Assembly: GCA_026874595.1 (NCBI GenBank)
Contig: CM049312.1
Coordinates: 77,911,429-77,975,428 of the forward strand
Source of the DNA: Sipunculus nudus
Lineage: Eukaryota; Annelida; Sipuncula; Golfingiida; Sipunculidae
DNA length: 64,000 nucleotides
Reading direction: 5' to 3'
Shown here: positions 37,423-48,898 of the stretch, piece by piece
Layout: the number at the start of each line of letters is the position of its first letter
How positions within the stretch are numbered: the first letter of the stretch is position 1
Position numbers and translations under genes: made by a program
The notes under the pieces: generated by a model
What the model was told of the DNA's origin: nothing
Database searches by the model: none
Seen by the model: only the letters and a program-made list of their open reading frames with translations

Positions 37423-39658
37423 ATACATTCACACATATACGTATACATGCACACACATATAATATAAATATTAAAACTATGAATACCATAGAGAAATAAT
37501 TTAAAAGGGGAATAAATAGGCTTATTTATAGAATGTAAATTACAAATATGTATACATGTGCATTATGCAGCAACAATTAATGTTTTCGAATGAAAATTAA
37601 GTAAAATGAAGACTTCCTGCCTGTGTTTCTTAAAAACATCCATAACTTGTATTCATCAATGGTAAAATGCACAAATTACATGTCTCATGAAAATAAAAAT
37701 AAAAATGCGGATTTATACCCGACATTAAAGGAAGACAATGCATCAATTCAATCATATATACTGAGATGAATTTTATTATTAATATGATTCATACAAAATA
37801 TCATATAATTCCTCTTTCAGAGGCATTGAGAATTAATCTTTTTCGTCACTATTGAAACCAGCAAGCACCCGCTGTCCGAAGTAAACTGTATCAAAGGCCT
37901 TGATTAAATCAGGTTTTCACGTGTATATAAAGCAGATATATTTTAGTTTCATTTCAGACAGGAAAGTTTTGCAGATGTTTCCCGTCAGTTTTTACTTTCA
38001 TTTTCTACTATAGATACAGGAGATTTTTTTTTAGCAAAACTGATTGTTTCGTACTCCGCTATATCCCTGAAAAGTTTAGAACCACAAGATTAAACAAAGG
38101 AGAGATGGGCGGTTGAGGTACAATGACATCTTTGCAAAGCCACATGTGAATTTAATGGCTACATTGTGGAAGGAATAGCGTATTGTGCAAATGAAAGACG
38201 GAGAAAAAAAATGTATTTAATCAACTAGCTATTGCCTGAATACCTAAAGGTAATTACTTCTTGTATAAACTTTGAGATTATTATGTCAGTTCTTGGGAAT
38301 AATAAAACGTTGTTTCGCGGCTAATTAAATGCTACCACACAATCTCGCTAACGCTCTAGCTGAATCAATGCGAATTTCTCTTCAATACCGAGTTAAATTA
38401 AAGAATGATTCGTGTTAATATTCTGGGAAAGTTATCTTCGACAAAAACTTTGTATATAAGTGTGTCTGGGCGCACATCTTTTTCTGGAAAAGGTTGAATG
38501 ACTAAAGAGCAATCTAATATGCACAAGACAAATCAGAATTATCAGAATTAATCACTTTTATCACCATCTAACACCCCGACTTGTTTTAATTCTATAATAA
38601 AAATTATAATAATACTTCAGGATAAATTTTAGTCGGATTTGCATTTTATATATTACTGTGATAATCATATATTTTTATATTTAAAATCTTATATGTTTAT
38701 TTGTAGAATTATTTTTTATATAAAATGTTGCCAATGCTAAAGTGAAACTTAAACTACGGAATTAATTGCTGCCAGAAGCGTCATATATACCTATGATATA
38801 TTTAAAAATAATTTACTACCTTGAAATATCGGGAGGCTTACATAAACGAAAGTTTTTATTATCGTGTTGCTTAAGTTATTTAGAATATATGCGCCCTAAT
38901 GCATAAATTAGAAATATTTGTATCCTAAATAACAGAAATACATATTACATATTTATATGGTTGTGTATAAAGTTATGTGAAAAGTTATGTGATTCCTTCT
39001 CATAAACAAACGAGCTGTGATAGCGAACTTCACGTGTTATCGTTAGTTAATTAATTGGGATATTGTACAACATAATATTTTACCATTACAGCTGGAATAT
39101 ATGAACAAATGATATAATCCAATCTGTAAACTAATATATATATTCATTTTGTATCATACGGATAATTCAGTGCAATAAATTCATTTATATCAGGTATAAT
39201 CATCTATCCATAACAAAAGCGAGATTTGAAAATAATTTACAAAATTATTTTTTTTAATAATGACAATGTATTTTAATATACTCAAATAAAAAATACCTAA
39301 ATTTTTGTTTGCATGAATTCGCACCTAGTCATGTTATCTGAAATGAACAAAATATACATGTAAACTCGGGATATTACCATTACAAGAATACTACACACCA
39401 GAAAAATTAAGAACTTGTAGAAATGCAAATTGCAAAATGTGGTATATATATAATTATGTTGCATGTGCATGAATGCATATATTTAAAGGTAAATATATTT
39501 CGCTGAAAAGACTCGTTCCTTTTTCTAGTATTTATAAATGAAAATATGCAAATATTTTACAACAGGGGTTACATTTTCAATAAATAAAATGGATATATAG
39601 ATATCCTATAATATATTATTCAATTTATATTAAATGTACAATAATAATTGTTTTGCAG

Positions 39659-39735
39659 ATCACGCAATTGAAGATTGACAATAACCCATTCGCAAAAGGT
39701 TTCCGGGACACTGGTGGTGGAAAACGTGAAAAGAA
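39659..39735 (+). CDS. tbx2/3: Tbx2/3 coding exon 4: end of T-box and basic tail
   Basis: A 77-base exon too short to stand out as an open frame. It encodes residues 253-277 plus two bases of Lys278: [20 protein letters not shown] followed by [22 protein letters not shown] is the invariant C-terminal helix of the T-box, which inserts into the DNA minor groove in known structures. The GKREKK tail is a basic segment like the GRREKRKQ of vertebrate TBX2/TBX3, in the position of the nuclear localisation signal. The acceptor is ttttgcag|ATC and the donor is aagaa|gtaagt. A GA microsatellite starts 29 bases after the exon. Confidence 0.96.
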
Positions 39736-39760
39736 GTAAGTATATATATACATCTGAATA

Positions 39761-39763
<3 letters not shown>

Positions 39764-39804
<41 letters not shown>
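39764..39804. repeat. (GA)n microsatellite
   Basis: About 20 GA units, 29 bases downstream of exon 4. Confidence 0.94.
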
Positions 39805-39806
<2 letters not shown>

Positions 39807-40259
39807 ATATCATTTGGTTAATTTGGCAATATGTATCACATTGAATTACCGATTGACTTTTACCGGATAATTAATAATACACAAAAAGAAAACAATAAGA
39901 ATTGTTTTTGAATATATGATATGAAGCAAACTTAATTAATGTAATAATGTAACGTCTCACTTCACAGAAAAGGAATAATTATTTCTATAAAAATTATAAT
40001 ACATGATATTGATTAAAGTTATATCCGTAAATATAGACTGGGTCAAGTAGGATACAATATCCGTAATCATGTTCCATTTAATTAGAAATGAAATACAATA
40101 TGAGCACCTGTAATTGGTTGGTCACAGGTGTCCGTGAAAAAGGTTTCAAAGATCCCTTTTCCTTTAAAGAATAACACATTTTAGCAATAAAATAAACCTT
40201 CTTGTTGTCAATAATATGACTGGAAATTAAGGGATGACTGAAACGTTGATAATTATAGA

Positions 40260-41160
40260 CATAACTATCAACGACTAAGTGTGCACCTTAGTCCGGCTGT
40301 CATGATTATAAAGGGTTTATCAACTTCTCCAGCACATGGCCATATCTGCATTCTAAATAGCTCCGGATCTTGTTTATCTGCTGGAACATCTTGCTTTTGG
40401 TATGCTCGGAAGATGATCTCGTCCAGGCCAAATCTCGTCCCGGGGGCGTTTCTTGTGCGAAGATTGGACTAATTTCATATTCATAAATTGGGTTGGCGGC
40501 GTGTGGGTGCGAGAAGCAAATGGGTTTGCCACTGGGGATTCCATGTTAACTTTATTCCACGTCCCCAGCTGCTTCGACCCATGGGCCTTCTAACACCAAG
40601 TTATTGGAAAATTCGATTCTAACCCCTAGTGTGCCACTGCTGAGAGTGTGCGGACTGAATAGCTGATTTCGCACGGGTCACTAGTTTTCACAGTTCCTAC
40701 TGCTGTGTGGTAGCAGAAGTGGACAATGGAGCCGCTTAGATCATTCACCAAACCCCCATCGGTTTTGCTTTTGCGATCGCAGTCCTCAGGGGAATTTAAA
40801 CGGAAATAGCGCCTTCGCAATGCCGAGAGCTGCCACGCCTGAAACACCTTCTAAATGATGCTTATGCCCACCAGCCCGGAATAGGAAAGCGGCTCTAGCA
40901 GCGAACATAGCGAGCTGAGATCATTATAGCTTTCACGACATCATTACCGTAATCTGGCCAAGGGTTGTCGCTCACGGACTTAACCACAATGAAACGCCTG
41001 TGAAGCCAACTGAAGTGGTCTAAGATCTCAAAACAGCTCAGTGGTACTTATACCCTGTAACTATTGTAGCAAGGGCCGCAAAATCTGTCTGGCGACGGCG
41101 GGGCGGCGCTTACAAAAGGTGGAAAAATTACCGACGACTTATGATGACCATAAGTCGATC
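40260..41160. promoter_or_regulatory. GC-richer island in intron 4 (candidate enhancer)
   Basis: About 0.9 kb of CpG-containing unique DNA; frames of 63 and 73 residues on opposite strands show no recognisable product. Confidence 0.38.
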
Positions 41161-43427
41161 TAAGAGGGTAAAATATTTGTTCCTAAAATTAGTCATGTGT
41201 CAAATATGGAGCTGCTGTTTCCTTGCCTTGAAATGAAAAGGAGTGGAATTTATTTTCTTTGTTTATGGTTTCCCCCTAGTTACTCAAGAGTTCTGTTGCA
41301 CCAGAGCATCGCACTTCTGTCGCTTGGTGTTATTTATTCAAAAGGATTTTACACAAATAGCCCTCTTGAGCTGCTAATCAAACTTTCTTATTTGCTCACT
41401 CAGAATTTATATCCCTAATTAATCTCTAGCCCTTTAAGTGTGTGGATGTTTTTGATTCTTTTAAAACTTTTACACAGGGCAGGCCCTCGCGTCTATTTAT
41501 AGTGGATTTATTTATTTGATCATGTGTTATGACCTAGTAATTCGATCACAACACTTGAGATTTACATAAGACTATTAATATTTTGACTTATTTTCCCACG
41601 AAACTTCAGTCTTTGTAAAATTATCCTTTTCTTATTTTAACTTTATATAGTTTTATATATTAAGTTTTATGAATTAATTGTATTTTCGTTATATTTTGAT
41701 AATTTCAAATGCATGTTTTAGTGTGTTAGTAAACCTGTAATAAAATCTCGCATTTTCCCATATTATAAATATATTAATTTTTGTATATAGAAGGAAATAC
41801 AGTGTCATTTTGTCTATCTTTATCAAATGGTTAACTATGGTATTGTGCATACGACTACCATTACTTTTAAAGGTATTTATAAAAAATAGGAACCTTAAAG
41901 GGCCAATCCCAATTTAGTTTAAAAAAGAGACTTAACTACTGTTCAAGGTGTGTGTGTGGGGGGGGGGGGGGGGGCGTTCACCTACAGACAAAGCCGTGAA
42001 AACGGCCGTGAGTATAAATTGATTTGCATTAGATCACGTGACCCGCCGAGGCTACGGCAAAGGAAGGCGGAGCTTGGAGGGATAATTAATTTCCCGTCAT
42101 ACATGGTCAATGTCTGATGCATGTTTACTATACCTTGGCACATGCATATATATATTTGGCGTTTTAAAGTTGTTGCTATTTTTAGTTTCTCCAGGTAAAT
42201 ACGCACGTTGCACACGTCAAAACATTGATTATATCAAAATTAAACCTGGCTTATTTTCTCCTCGGGTTCTTGAAATGTGCTTCAAATAAAAGTTGTAAAT
42301 ATTATACCATATTGTACTCATGCACTTGTGAAGCGTGGTTTATCGTATCATGTTTCGGTATTCTTACATATCTATTTACAATAAATATATGTCTGACTTT
42401 CTTTCTGTCTGTCTGTCTATCATTCTGGATGTGTTTGGACAAAAGTCGATTGCCTTTGTCAGAGTTTATTTTTTTTGTAATTTTATAAAATGGCTATTTC
42501 ATTAAATGATCGGTAAATCATACTCATAAACTCTCAGGTAGCATGGTGAGTGATTATAGGCAATCACGACGGGTAGAGTGAGAACTGTTGGTATTGAAAC
42601 ATAAGCTGCATGCATTTAGTAAATTGCTTGCAACACGAGGTTTGAAGAATTAAACATCGGCGTGTGAGATTGATACATCCGTAGAACAAAGGGAGTATTA
42701 ACTGACACCAAATACAAAGCATTTCTGTTAATGATCGACTCTACAACACACCAAGATTTAAAAGCAAGATGGATGTTCTCTTATTAATATAGGTGTCCCT
42801 GAATGAGAAACCGTCTCATTTTGCGTGTCAGTCTTCAGTTTTCTCGGGTTTCTTTTGTCGCTGTTTATTCGTTTTTCTCGCAAAAAAACAGACGTTCAAT
42901 TCTTTGTGTTATATATCGACTCATCCTGCGGCTTAAATTTCTCAAGCAGACGACACCTGTGATATCTCAAATGCCCGAATGTAATTCACTCCCCCCTTAT
43001 CAAAGTTTTTATATGCCACACTTCTCTCCTTACTAGTTTGGTCATTTATTTACTGTAAAATTAACGACTTAATTTTAGATAAAAGTCTAGAAACCTGGAA
43101 CCACAGATGGTTTTACAAAAAAATGATCATTCTATATCCCTCATCTCATATTTTCATCTGCGCAAAGGGCATCATATACCTTTGTGCCATCGGTGACTGC
43201 ATGGGGCTCATATGTCCATTACTTTTAATGGGGAAATACTTAACCTTATTTTCAGACTACAAAACAACAGCCATATAGGTCCCTGTCTTTATATCACATA
43301 ATAACGACATAAATAATAAATTTTTTTCTTCATTAATTGATTCATGTACGTTTATTTTACCATCCTTATTGAGGGTAAGAAAGCTGAATTTGAATTTTCG
43401 CTAACAATTATTTGTTCCTTATTGCAG

Positions 43428-43693
43428 AAGGTTGTTGATGACCGGAGATGGGTCAAGCACAAGGCTGTGTGACGACACCCTGCATCACGGGTCAGAGGAT
43501 AACGGAAGTGACGTAGAGGACAGTGAAGAGATCTGTGTGGTAGATCAGGACGAGGCTCCTATTGCTACTGCGCCGCCATCTTCTCTCCTTGATACAAGTT
43601 ACAGAGAAGAGAAGTCACGTGCTGCTGATGACGTCACTGTCCATGAAACAGACAAATCTAGTCGATACGCATCCCCCGAACCCATATCTCAAG
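43428..43693 (+). CDS. tbx2/3: Tbx2/3 coding exon 5: acidic linker after the T-box
   Basis: Encodes the last base of Lys278, then residues 279-366 and the first base of Glu367. The protein begins RLLMTGDGSSTRLCDD and continues into an acidic run (SEDNGSDVEDSEEICVVDQD) and a serine-rich part ending KSSRYASPEPISQ. The acceptor is ttattgcag|aag and the donor is ctcaag|gtaggc. Phase fits exon 4 on one side and exon 6 on the other. This linker is poorly conserved between phyla in the family, so support comes from phase, splice sites and open frame, not sequence identity. A tandem acceptor (cagaag) could drop Arg279, giving KLLM instead of KRLLM. Confidence 0.88.
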
Positions 43694-44295
43694 GTAGGCA
43701 CTGTAATTAAACTGCTTATACTAGCTGTGACATTGTAAAACTCACATGGTTTAAACATCAGATACCTAAAAGCCACCTCCTCCCCTAAAACATTAGTTCT
43801 ACGAAATCGCCACTTGATAATGTTGCTGATTGGTTGTGTTGATTCGATTCCTTAACACAATTCTTTAAGAGTTCATGCAAAATGGGGTAAAGTTTGGTTG
43901 TCCATGCATCTTTTCTAAATTTGACTCTCATGTTTGTATTCGTCCTACAAACTGGCAAATTCCCCTTTTTTTTATTCGCCCGCCCACTCACAATGTTTTG
44001 CAGAGGCCGAAGAATCTCTTTTGTGTGCATAGCTTTAATACATGGTATTTTTTATAGAATACTACCTGTATCAGGTTTTCGTCATCTTTTTTATCTAAAG
44101 TAAGAATTGAAGTAGTGATAATTATTACATAAATAAAAGTATTAATTATGCTTTTTTCCCCGTTATTATTGTTCATGGACCAGTCATCTGTTGCAAAAAA
44201 TGCTATTACCGTAATGTAGATGTATTCGATGAATTGTGTATTATATTTTCAGTCATCAGTAAAATATATTTAACGGATGTTGTGTTTCTCTTTAG
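43694..44295 (+). other. tbx2/3: Tbx2/3 intron 5 (602 bases)
   Basis: gtaggc to ctctttag. AT-rich with no recognisable element; short frames on both strands are chance. Confidence 0.88.
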
Positions 44296-45551
44296 AACCT
44301 TCAAGAGGGGAGGACCAGTCGGAGCGTTCCTCCGTGGATGTTGATGATGACAGCATCTCCAGTAGCCTTGGCGATGGTCCAGCATCCATCCATAACCAGA
44401 TCTGTGTCTCCGGGAGAGATGTGAACGAGAGCGAGGAGTCTGAAGCTGACGACGAAGAGGAGCTGAATAGACGCATGGATGTTGACCACGTGACTCCAAC
44501 GAAGACGTCAGTTCCTGTATCGATTTCATCGGAAGAGCAAATTGCGCATGCGCCAGTAGAGCGCACGCCGTCGCCGCATTCTAAATCCACAGACAATGAA
44601 GCTGTTATCAGTGAGCTAGACAGAAGCAGATTTAGTGAAAAGGACAGTGAAACTGACACCGAAATAAGTCAGACTAGAGACAGAATTGGTAGCACTCCTA
44701 GCGTTCCAAATAGAATATACGAAACAGACAGTTCGCCCAAAAAGGAATCAAGTTCATCTCACAGGCACACGCCAGAGAGGAGTCGGGACGGACCGGGCAC
44801 CAGCGCTGGTCCGCCTAACGTCACAGTGCTTCATCCAGCGGCTAATCATCCTATCTTATCGTATATGTACCCGCACGCCGCAGCGCTGTGTCCCGGATCT
44901 GTGCATCCTATGCACGTTCCCATGGCACCCCAGCTGTTTTCTACCTCTGCACTCCACACAAACGGCCATTCACTCCCCCTGCCGTACATGGCTCACGCCA
45001 TGGCGGCCGGATTTCAAGGGACGGGCCTCCCAACTTCTTCACCGTCTGGCGGGCAGTCACCTTACATGAACCCGGAAGCACTTCATCGTAGCTTGTTAGG
45101 TGCCGCTGGTAGTCCGCATGCGCTGTGGTACGCCGCGGCATTGGCTAACATGCAGGGAAGCATGGACCTACATTCACACAGTCACACCGGAAACAGCGGT
45201 CTCCCTGTCAGTAGTCACATGGCGAGCAGCCATATCGGAGCTGTGTCGTCTGCGCGCAGTTTAAGCAGCCGATATTCACCGTATGCTATTCCCCACTCGC
45301 GCACTACGATGACGTCAACATCCGTGCCCCTTCCCGCCACGGCAGTACCCATTAAGCCTGAATCGTACCCAACTAGCAGTAGTATGGCGGAATCACGTGG
45401 TCCCGAAACTCAACAGAGCCCGGTCTCCGTGAGCAAAGAGTCTCCCTCGGCTGCTACAAAACACGACCATTCTCCACATAAAGGACCCAACGGTATTCTC
45501 AGCATCGACCGGCTAGTTAATAACTACGACAACAAGAGGCGGGACTCATGA
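44296..45551 (+). CDS. tbx2/3: Tbx2/3 coding exon 6: C-terminal regulatory region and stop
   Basis: Terminal coding exon for Glu367 (completed by two bases) to Ser784 and the TGA at 45549-45551. The acceptor is tttctctttag|AACC. Residues 380-435 are rich in Asp, Glu and Ser (ESEESEADDEEELNRRMDVD). Residues 550-710 are rich in Pro, His, Ala and Ser. Family landmarks are RYSPYAIP (692-699; vertebrate TBX3 has RYSPYSIP) and a C-terminal ILSIDRLVNNYDNKRRDS (767-784), comparable to the SIQRLVSGL end of TBX3. In TBX2/TBX3 this half carries repression activity. IKPE at 719-722 fits the sumoylation consensus (inferred). High third-position GC marks real coding against the AT-rich surroundings. The 129-residue antisense frame and the 127-residue +1 frame over this exon are shadows. 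Confidence 0.96.
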
Positions 45552-46492
45552 TCGTGTGTTCATTCAAAGCCGGGCACGTGATGTGCTTCTCATTGGTTGT
45601 CATGACAGCATGTGCGGGAGTGTCGTCTGCTGTCTCATTCTCATACCTGCATAGGGTAAAACGTCAAGTATTACTCACGTGGTCACATGACGCACAGTAA
45701 AGCACACTGGGTGGTGAGGTGAATGTGACGTCATTCACAGTCGCACAGAGTCTGACCAGTTACTTCATAGTGAATTTGGTGCATTGGTGAACTTTGTGTA
45801 TAAGGAGACCAATGGCTAGGGTAATGACCTTGAACTGTCTGCCAAGATGAATGCTATAAGGTAATGACCTTGACCTTTATACTGTGACCCATATCAGCTG
45901 GCCACATGACTGTCCAGCAGTTTGGATCTGTACTGGGAACGTTGTGTCATACACTTTATATCAGATAAATTATAAATTATTATATTTTATATATGTGGGA
46001 TGTATAGTTAATCGACAAGAACGCGCAGGATTGCCTCATCCTTTCGCATTTTGTGCATAATGTGAGAAATAATTCTACATCCAACACATACGTTGAATAG
46101 TTAAACTGAATCTCCCATGTTTTGTGCATATAATGGTATTTATTGAATGGAAAACCAGAGAACTTATATATTAATATGATTAATATAAGCTTAAATAGCT
46201 AGTTTCACTTGTACTATAGTGGACAGATCGTTAAAACAATAGACCGTGTATTGTTAGCATTATCATCAAACTAATTTCACTGAACCTTAATCCTATAACA
46301 CTCAAAGCAAGCCAAAGTTACTTGACTGGCATCACAATATGTGGAGCTACCTTGTAGTAATGATAGAGAATTATAGTAGTATTTAATTTGCATAATTATG
46401 CATAAAATTTCATTGAATAATTGAGAATTAGAACTAACCGTACGGTCTCAAATGAACTGGTATAGTACGAAAAACTAGTGTTTTCAATTACT

Positions 46493-46688
46493 GCGGTTCA
46501 TACTTGTAACCGTGGATACTTCGTTACGATAGTTACGGTTATGATTCTGTCACTTTGGATCATTCACCGGGTGCATATCGGTCATTTGCTGCGGTACATA
46601 TGCTGTAACCGTGGATATACTTCGTTACCATGGTTACGATTATGAGTCAATCACTATGGAACATTCACCGGGGATTGGCGGTCATTCA
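46493..46688 (+). repeat. Diverged tandem duplication of about 98 bases in the 3' UTR
   Basis: Copy 1 (46493-46590) and copy 2 (46591-46688) share blocks such as TGTAACCGTGGATA, ACTTCGTTAC and ACATTCACCGGG-type sequence with roughly four of five bases identical by eye. Confidence 0.8.
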
Positions 46689-47079
46689 GTACTTAGTACT
46701 TACATCATAAGTCACTGAGACTCATAGGCGAAAGCATTTTGTTTCATTATCACCATGTTCATCATCGTGACGTCACAATTAGTGCAGTGAGTGTTAAACA
46801 TGCAGTGGTGTATGTTTAGTATACATACATATTAATTATATGTAAATGGGTATGTACAGCTCACGCCAGAACACTATTTATCCTGTATATGTTTGTAATA
46901 TGTTTGTATATTGGTCTGGAGAATCTAGTCATCACGTCGTATAGCATATGAATTCTCATTGTCCAGAAATGGTTTATTATTATTTCCCGTGAATATTTTG
47001 TTCTGGTACTGTTGCACATTTCATGTCTGTTCTCTTTTTTGTGATACCTCCAATGACTTTACCAATCACTGGCGGAGTT

Positions 47080-47085
47080 AATAAA
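47080..47085 (+). terminator. Poly(A) signal AATAAA for Tbx2/3
   Basis: First canonical AATAAA downstream of the stop codon, with a TGT-rich region before it and a T/GT-rich stretch 30-55 bases after it, the arrangement expected for cleavage near 47100. Confidence 0.6.
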
Positions 47086-47436
47086 CAATACAAATATATT
47101 CACATATACTTGTTCTTTTATGTGTGGTATGTATGCTTGTTTTCAATGACGCAAGCGGCGAAGAAGGGGCATTGTGGGAGTTATGCAAATGTGAAAGAAG
47201 TCGCAACGGGCATGAGCGTGATTAGTGTATGGTCTGTAGAAAATCATCCTGTATTCAAAATGCAAATAGGATGACCTCATTTATATACAAAACTGTATAT
47301 ATATATAAAGGAACCAAATAATCAATATGCTACCTGACAAATATATATTGGAGGAGGTATTGGCCAAAAAAAAAATCCCCAAGCTGTTGACACCAAGATG
47401 TGTGATGGTGTGTGTATGTGTGAAAAATCTGCGTAA

Positions 47437-47438
<2 letters not shown>

Positions 47439-47526
<88 letters not shown>
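47439..47526. repeat. (GA)n microsatellite, about 40 units
   Basis: Nearly uninterrupted GA repeat; a CA tract follows at about 47618-47637. Confidence 0.95.
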
Positions 47527-47527
<1 letters not shown>

Positions 47528-47739
47528 CTGAGCTAGCTAGAACTGTTTGTAATTGGCTTATTAGATGCTTATGACAGTGTTGGTGGTGAAATACTATAAG
47601 ATCACAAGACTTGCTCTCACACACACACACACACACATCCAGAGATATGACATCTTATAATACAAAGTCATGCCCTGTACGAAAATAATTTGAAGACATA
47701 TAATTTCAAAAAAGAATATGAAATAGGCCATTTCTAGCT

Positions 47740-48010
47740 CGCCGGATCGCTGAAGCTTGTACCGTATACATCATCGGCGTCATCGTTGGCGTCGTCCATA
47801 GACAGCTCAAGTTAAAGTTATAGAATAAATCACAGGCTTTACTTGCCCTATTATATTTATATCTCATATGTGTGTTATAGGGGGTGGGGGTGGGGGTAGG
47901 CACCCCATCTATGATTTCGGGTTCAAAAGGTCAATGTCAAGGTCACAGGCCACAGTTGTTGGCGAAGATATCAGGTTAAAGTTTTTTTTATTGAGGTCGT
48001 TGCTCCATAA
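47740..48010. repeat. Possible dispersed repeat with AAGGTCA motifs
   Basis: Contains AAAGGTCAATGTCAAGGTCA (47926-47945) and a GTCGTCC-AAGTTAAAGTTAT stretch of the style I recall from interspersed repeats of mollusc genomes. No ends or target duplications visible. Confidence 0.3.
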
Positions 48011-48729
48011 TTGGTAAAGATATTTCAATTAAAAATTTTAAAATTGGTCTGGTGATGCATGTAATGTGACAATACTCAGGCTTACCAGCATAGATTTTAA
48101 CCATGCTTTTCTTGGTTTTCATTTAGCAGTTTATGGGCACGTTAGGCTCACACAATATTACACTGAAATCTATATACTTGAGCCTTGCTGCCATCCCTAT
48201 ACGTACATTTCAAGTTTTTCTGTATTTTTTTCTACATTTTCAATAGACTAGGTAACTAATTCACATATACCAAGTACGTTAAATAAACATGAAATATAGC
48301 CCATCTCCTTAAAATATTATGGTAAAGCTGCCGCCAAGATTTCGTCCTAAAACTGCATGGTCGCTTACTCCTGTACACAAAGGGAAATAAACATTAATCG
48401 GGCGTGATCAGTGGCACAAAAAGTGACCATAGCGCGCACGCTACCTGGTGGCCATACCGCGCAACTTCAAAAATCAAGATTTTTCAAAGCTTTCAATTTT
48501 TTCGATGTTTCTTTCTCGTGTTTCTGTTACTTGTTTTGGATCCTCCCCCCCCCCCCCCCCCCCCACCACACACAAGCAGGCACAAGATATTAACTCTGGT
48601 CAGGCAGTCTAAACAGACATGTACACGTGGACTTTGATAAATCATGCACACTGAACCAACACAACGTATATAAGAAACAGGTTAACTGTAAATGGTAGTT
48701 TATGCATGGGTCGGGATTGTTCATCTGTA

Positions 48730-48898
48730 CAGTTGAACCGGTCTGAAAGACCACCTATCTGATAAGACCACCTGTTTACTGATACTATCCTTAAGTGAAC
48801 CGAACGCATTCAGATTAGTTATAACTAACCTATCTAAAAAGATCACCTGTGACCAGTACCAGTCCCGTGGGTGGTCTTAGAACACGGGTGTTGCATTC
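48730..48898. repeat. GACCACC foldback (MITE-like) element
   Basis: The left end CAGTTGAACCGGTCTGAAAG runs into GACCACC units (48750, 48767), and the right end carries the inverse, GGGTGGTCTTAGAACACGGG. The ends are degenerate inverted copies, and the AAGACCACCT core recalls a dispersed repeat common in lophotrochozoan genomes. About 170 bases with no coding sequence. Confidence 0.5.

Larger units (their letters stand above)
35358..39658 (+). other. tbx2/3: Tbx2/3 intron 3 (4.3 kb)
   Basis: gtaaga to ttttgcag. It contains the longest TA tract of this part (36012-36100), an ATAC tract (37372-37422), a GC-richer patch at about 36420-36700 and an ATCAAAGG TCF/LEF core near 37888. The stretch from 38.0 to 39.6 kb is AT-rich unique DNA with nothing recognised. 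Confidence 0.88.
39736..43427 (+). other. tbx2/3: Tbx2/3 intron 4 (3.7 kb)
   Basis: gtaagt to ttgcag. It contains a GA microsatellite at 39764-39804, a GC-richer repeat-free island at about 40260-41160, a G17 run at 41958-41974 and otherwise AT-rich DNA without recognisable features. Confidence 0.88.
11190..47105 (+). other. tbx2/3: Tbx2/3-family T-box transcription factor gene, complete locus (6 coding exons)
   Basis: Whole-gene entry. Six coding exons join in phase: exon 1 ends after two bases of a codon, exons 2 and 3 end on codon boundaries, exon 4 ends after two bases and exon 5 after one. The introns are 20,339, 2,964, 4,301, 3,692 and 602 bases. The predicted protein is 784 residues from the ATG at 11299, with the T-box at about residues 86-272, an acidic serine-rich region at about 290-500 and a proline/serine/alanine/histidine-rich C-terminus. 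Vertebrate TBX2 and TBX3 are of similar length (about 700-745). Known family role: nuclear DNA-binding proteins, mainly repressors, that recognise TCACACCT-type sites and act in patterning and cell fate. Bounds of the transcript are inferred from a TATA-like box and a poly(A) signal; non-coding 5' exons farther upstream cannot be excluded. The gene is single and unbroken; no frameshift or internal stop was seen. Confidence 0.93.
45552..47105 (+). other. tbx2/3: 3' untranslated region of Tbx2/3 (predicted)
   Basis: No canonical AATAAA occurs between the stop codon and 47080, where one is followed by GT-rich DNA (ttttatgtgtggtatgtatg), so the predicted UTR is about 1.55 kb. The first 350 bases are moderately GC-rich and contain a perfect inverted repeat around TGACGT (45719-45738) and two TGACCTTGA motifs (45825, 45865). 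From 46493 to 46688 it contains a diverged tandem duplication of about 98 bases. Non-canonical earlier poly(A) signals could give shorter forms. Confidence 0.65.

Noticed and set aside
44270-44659. 129-residue antisense open frame rich in serine
   Set aside because: Antisense shadow of the acidic/serine-rich coding of Tbx2/3 exon 6; no splice or family support.
44686-45069. 127-residue + strand frame overlapping exon 6
   Set aside because: Alternative frame inside a confirmed coding exon with no recognisable domain.
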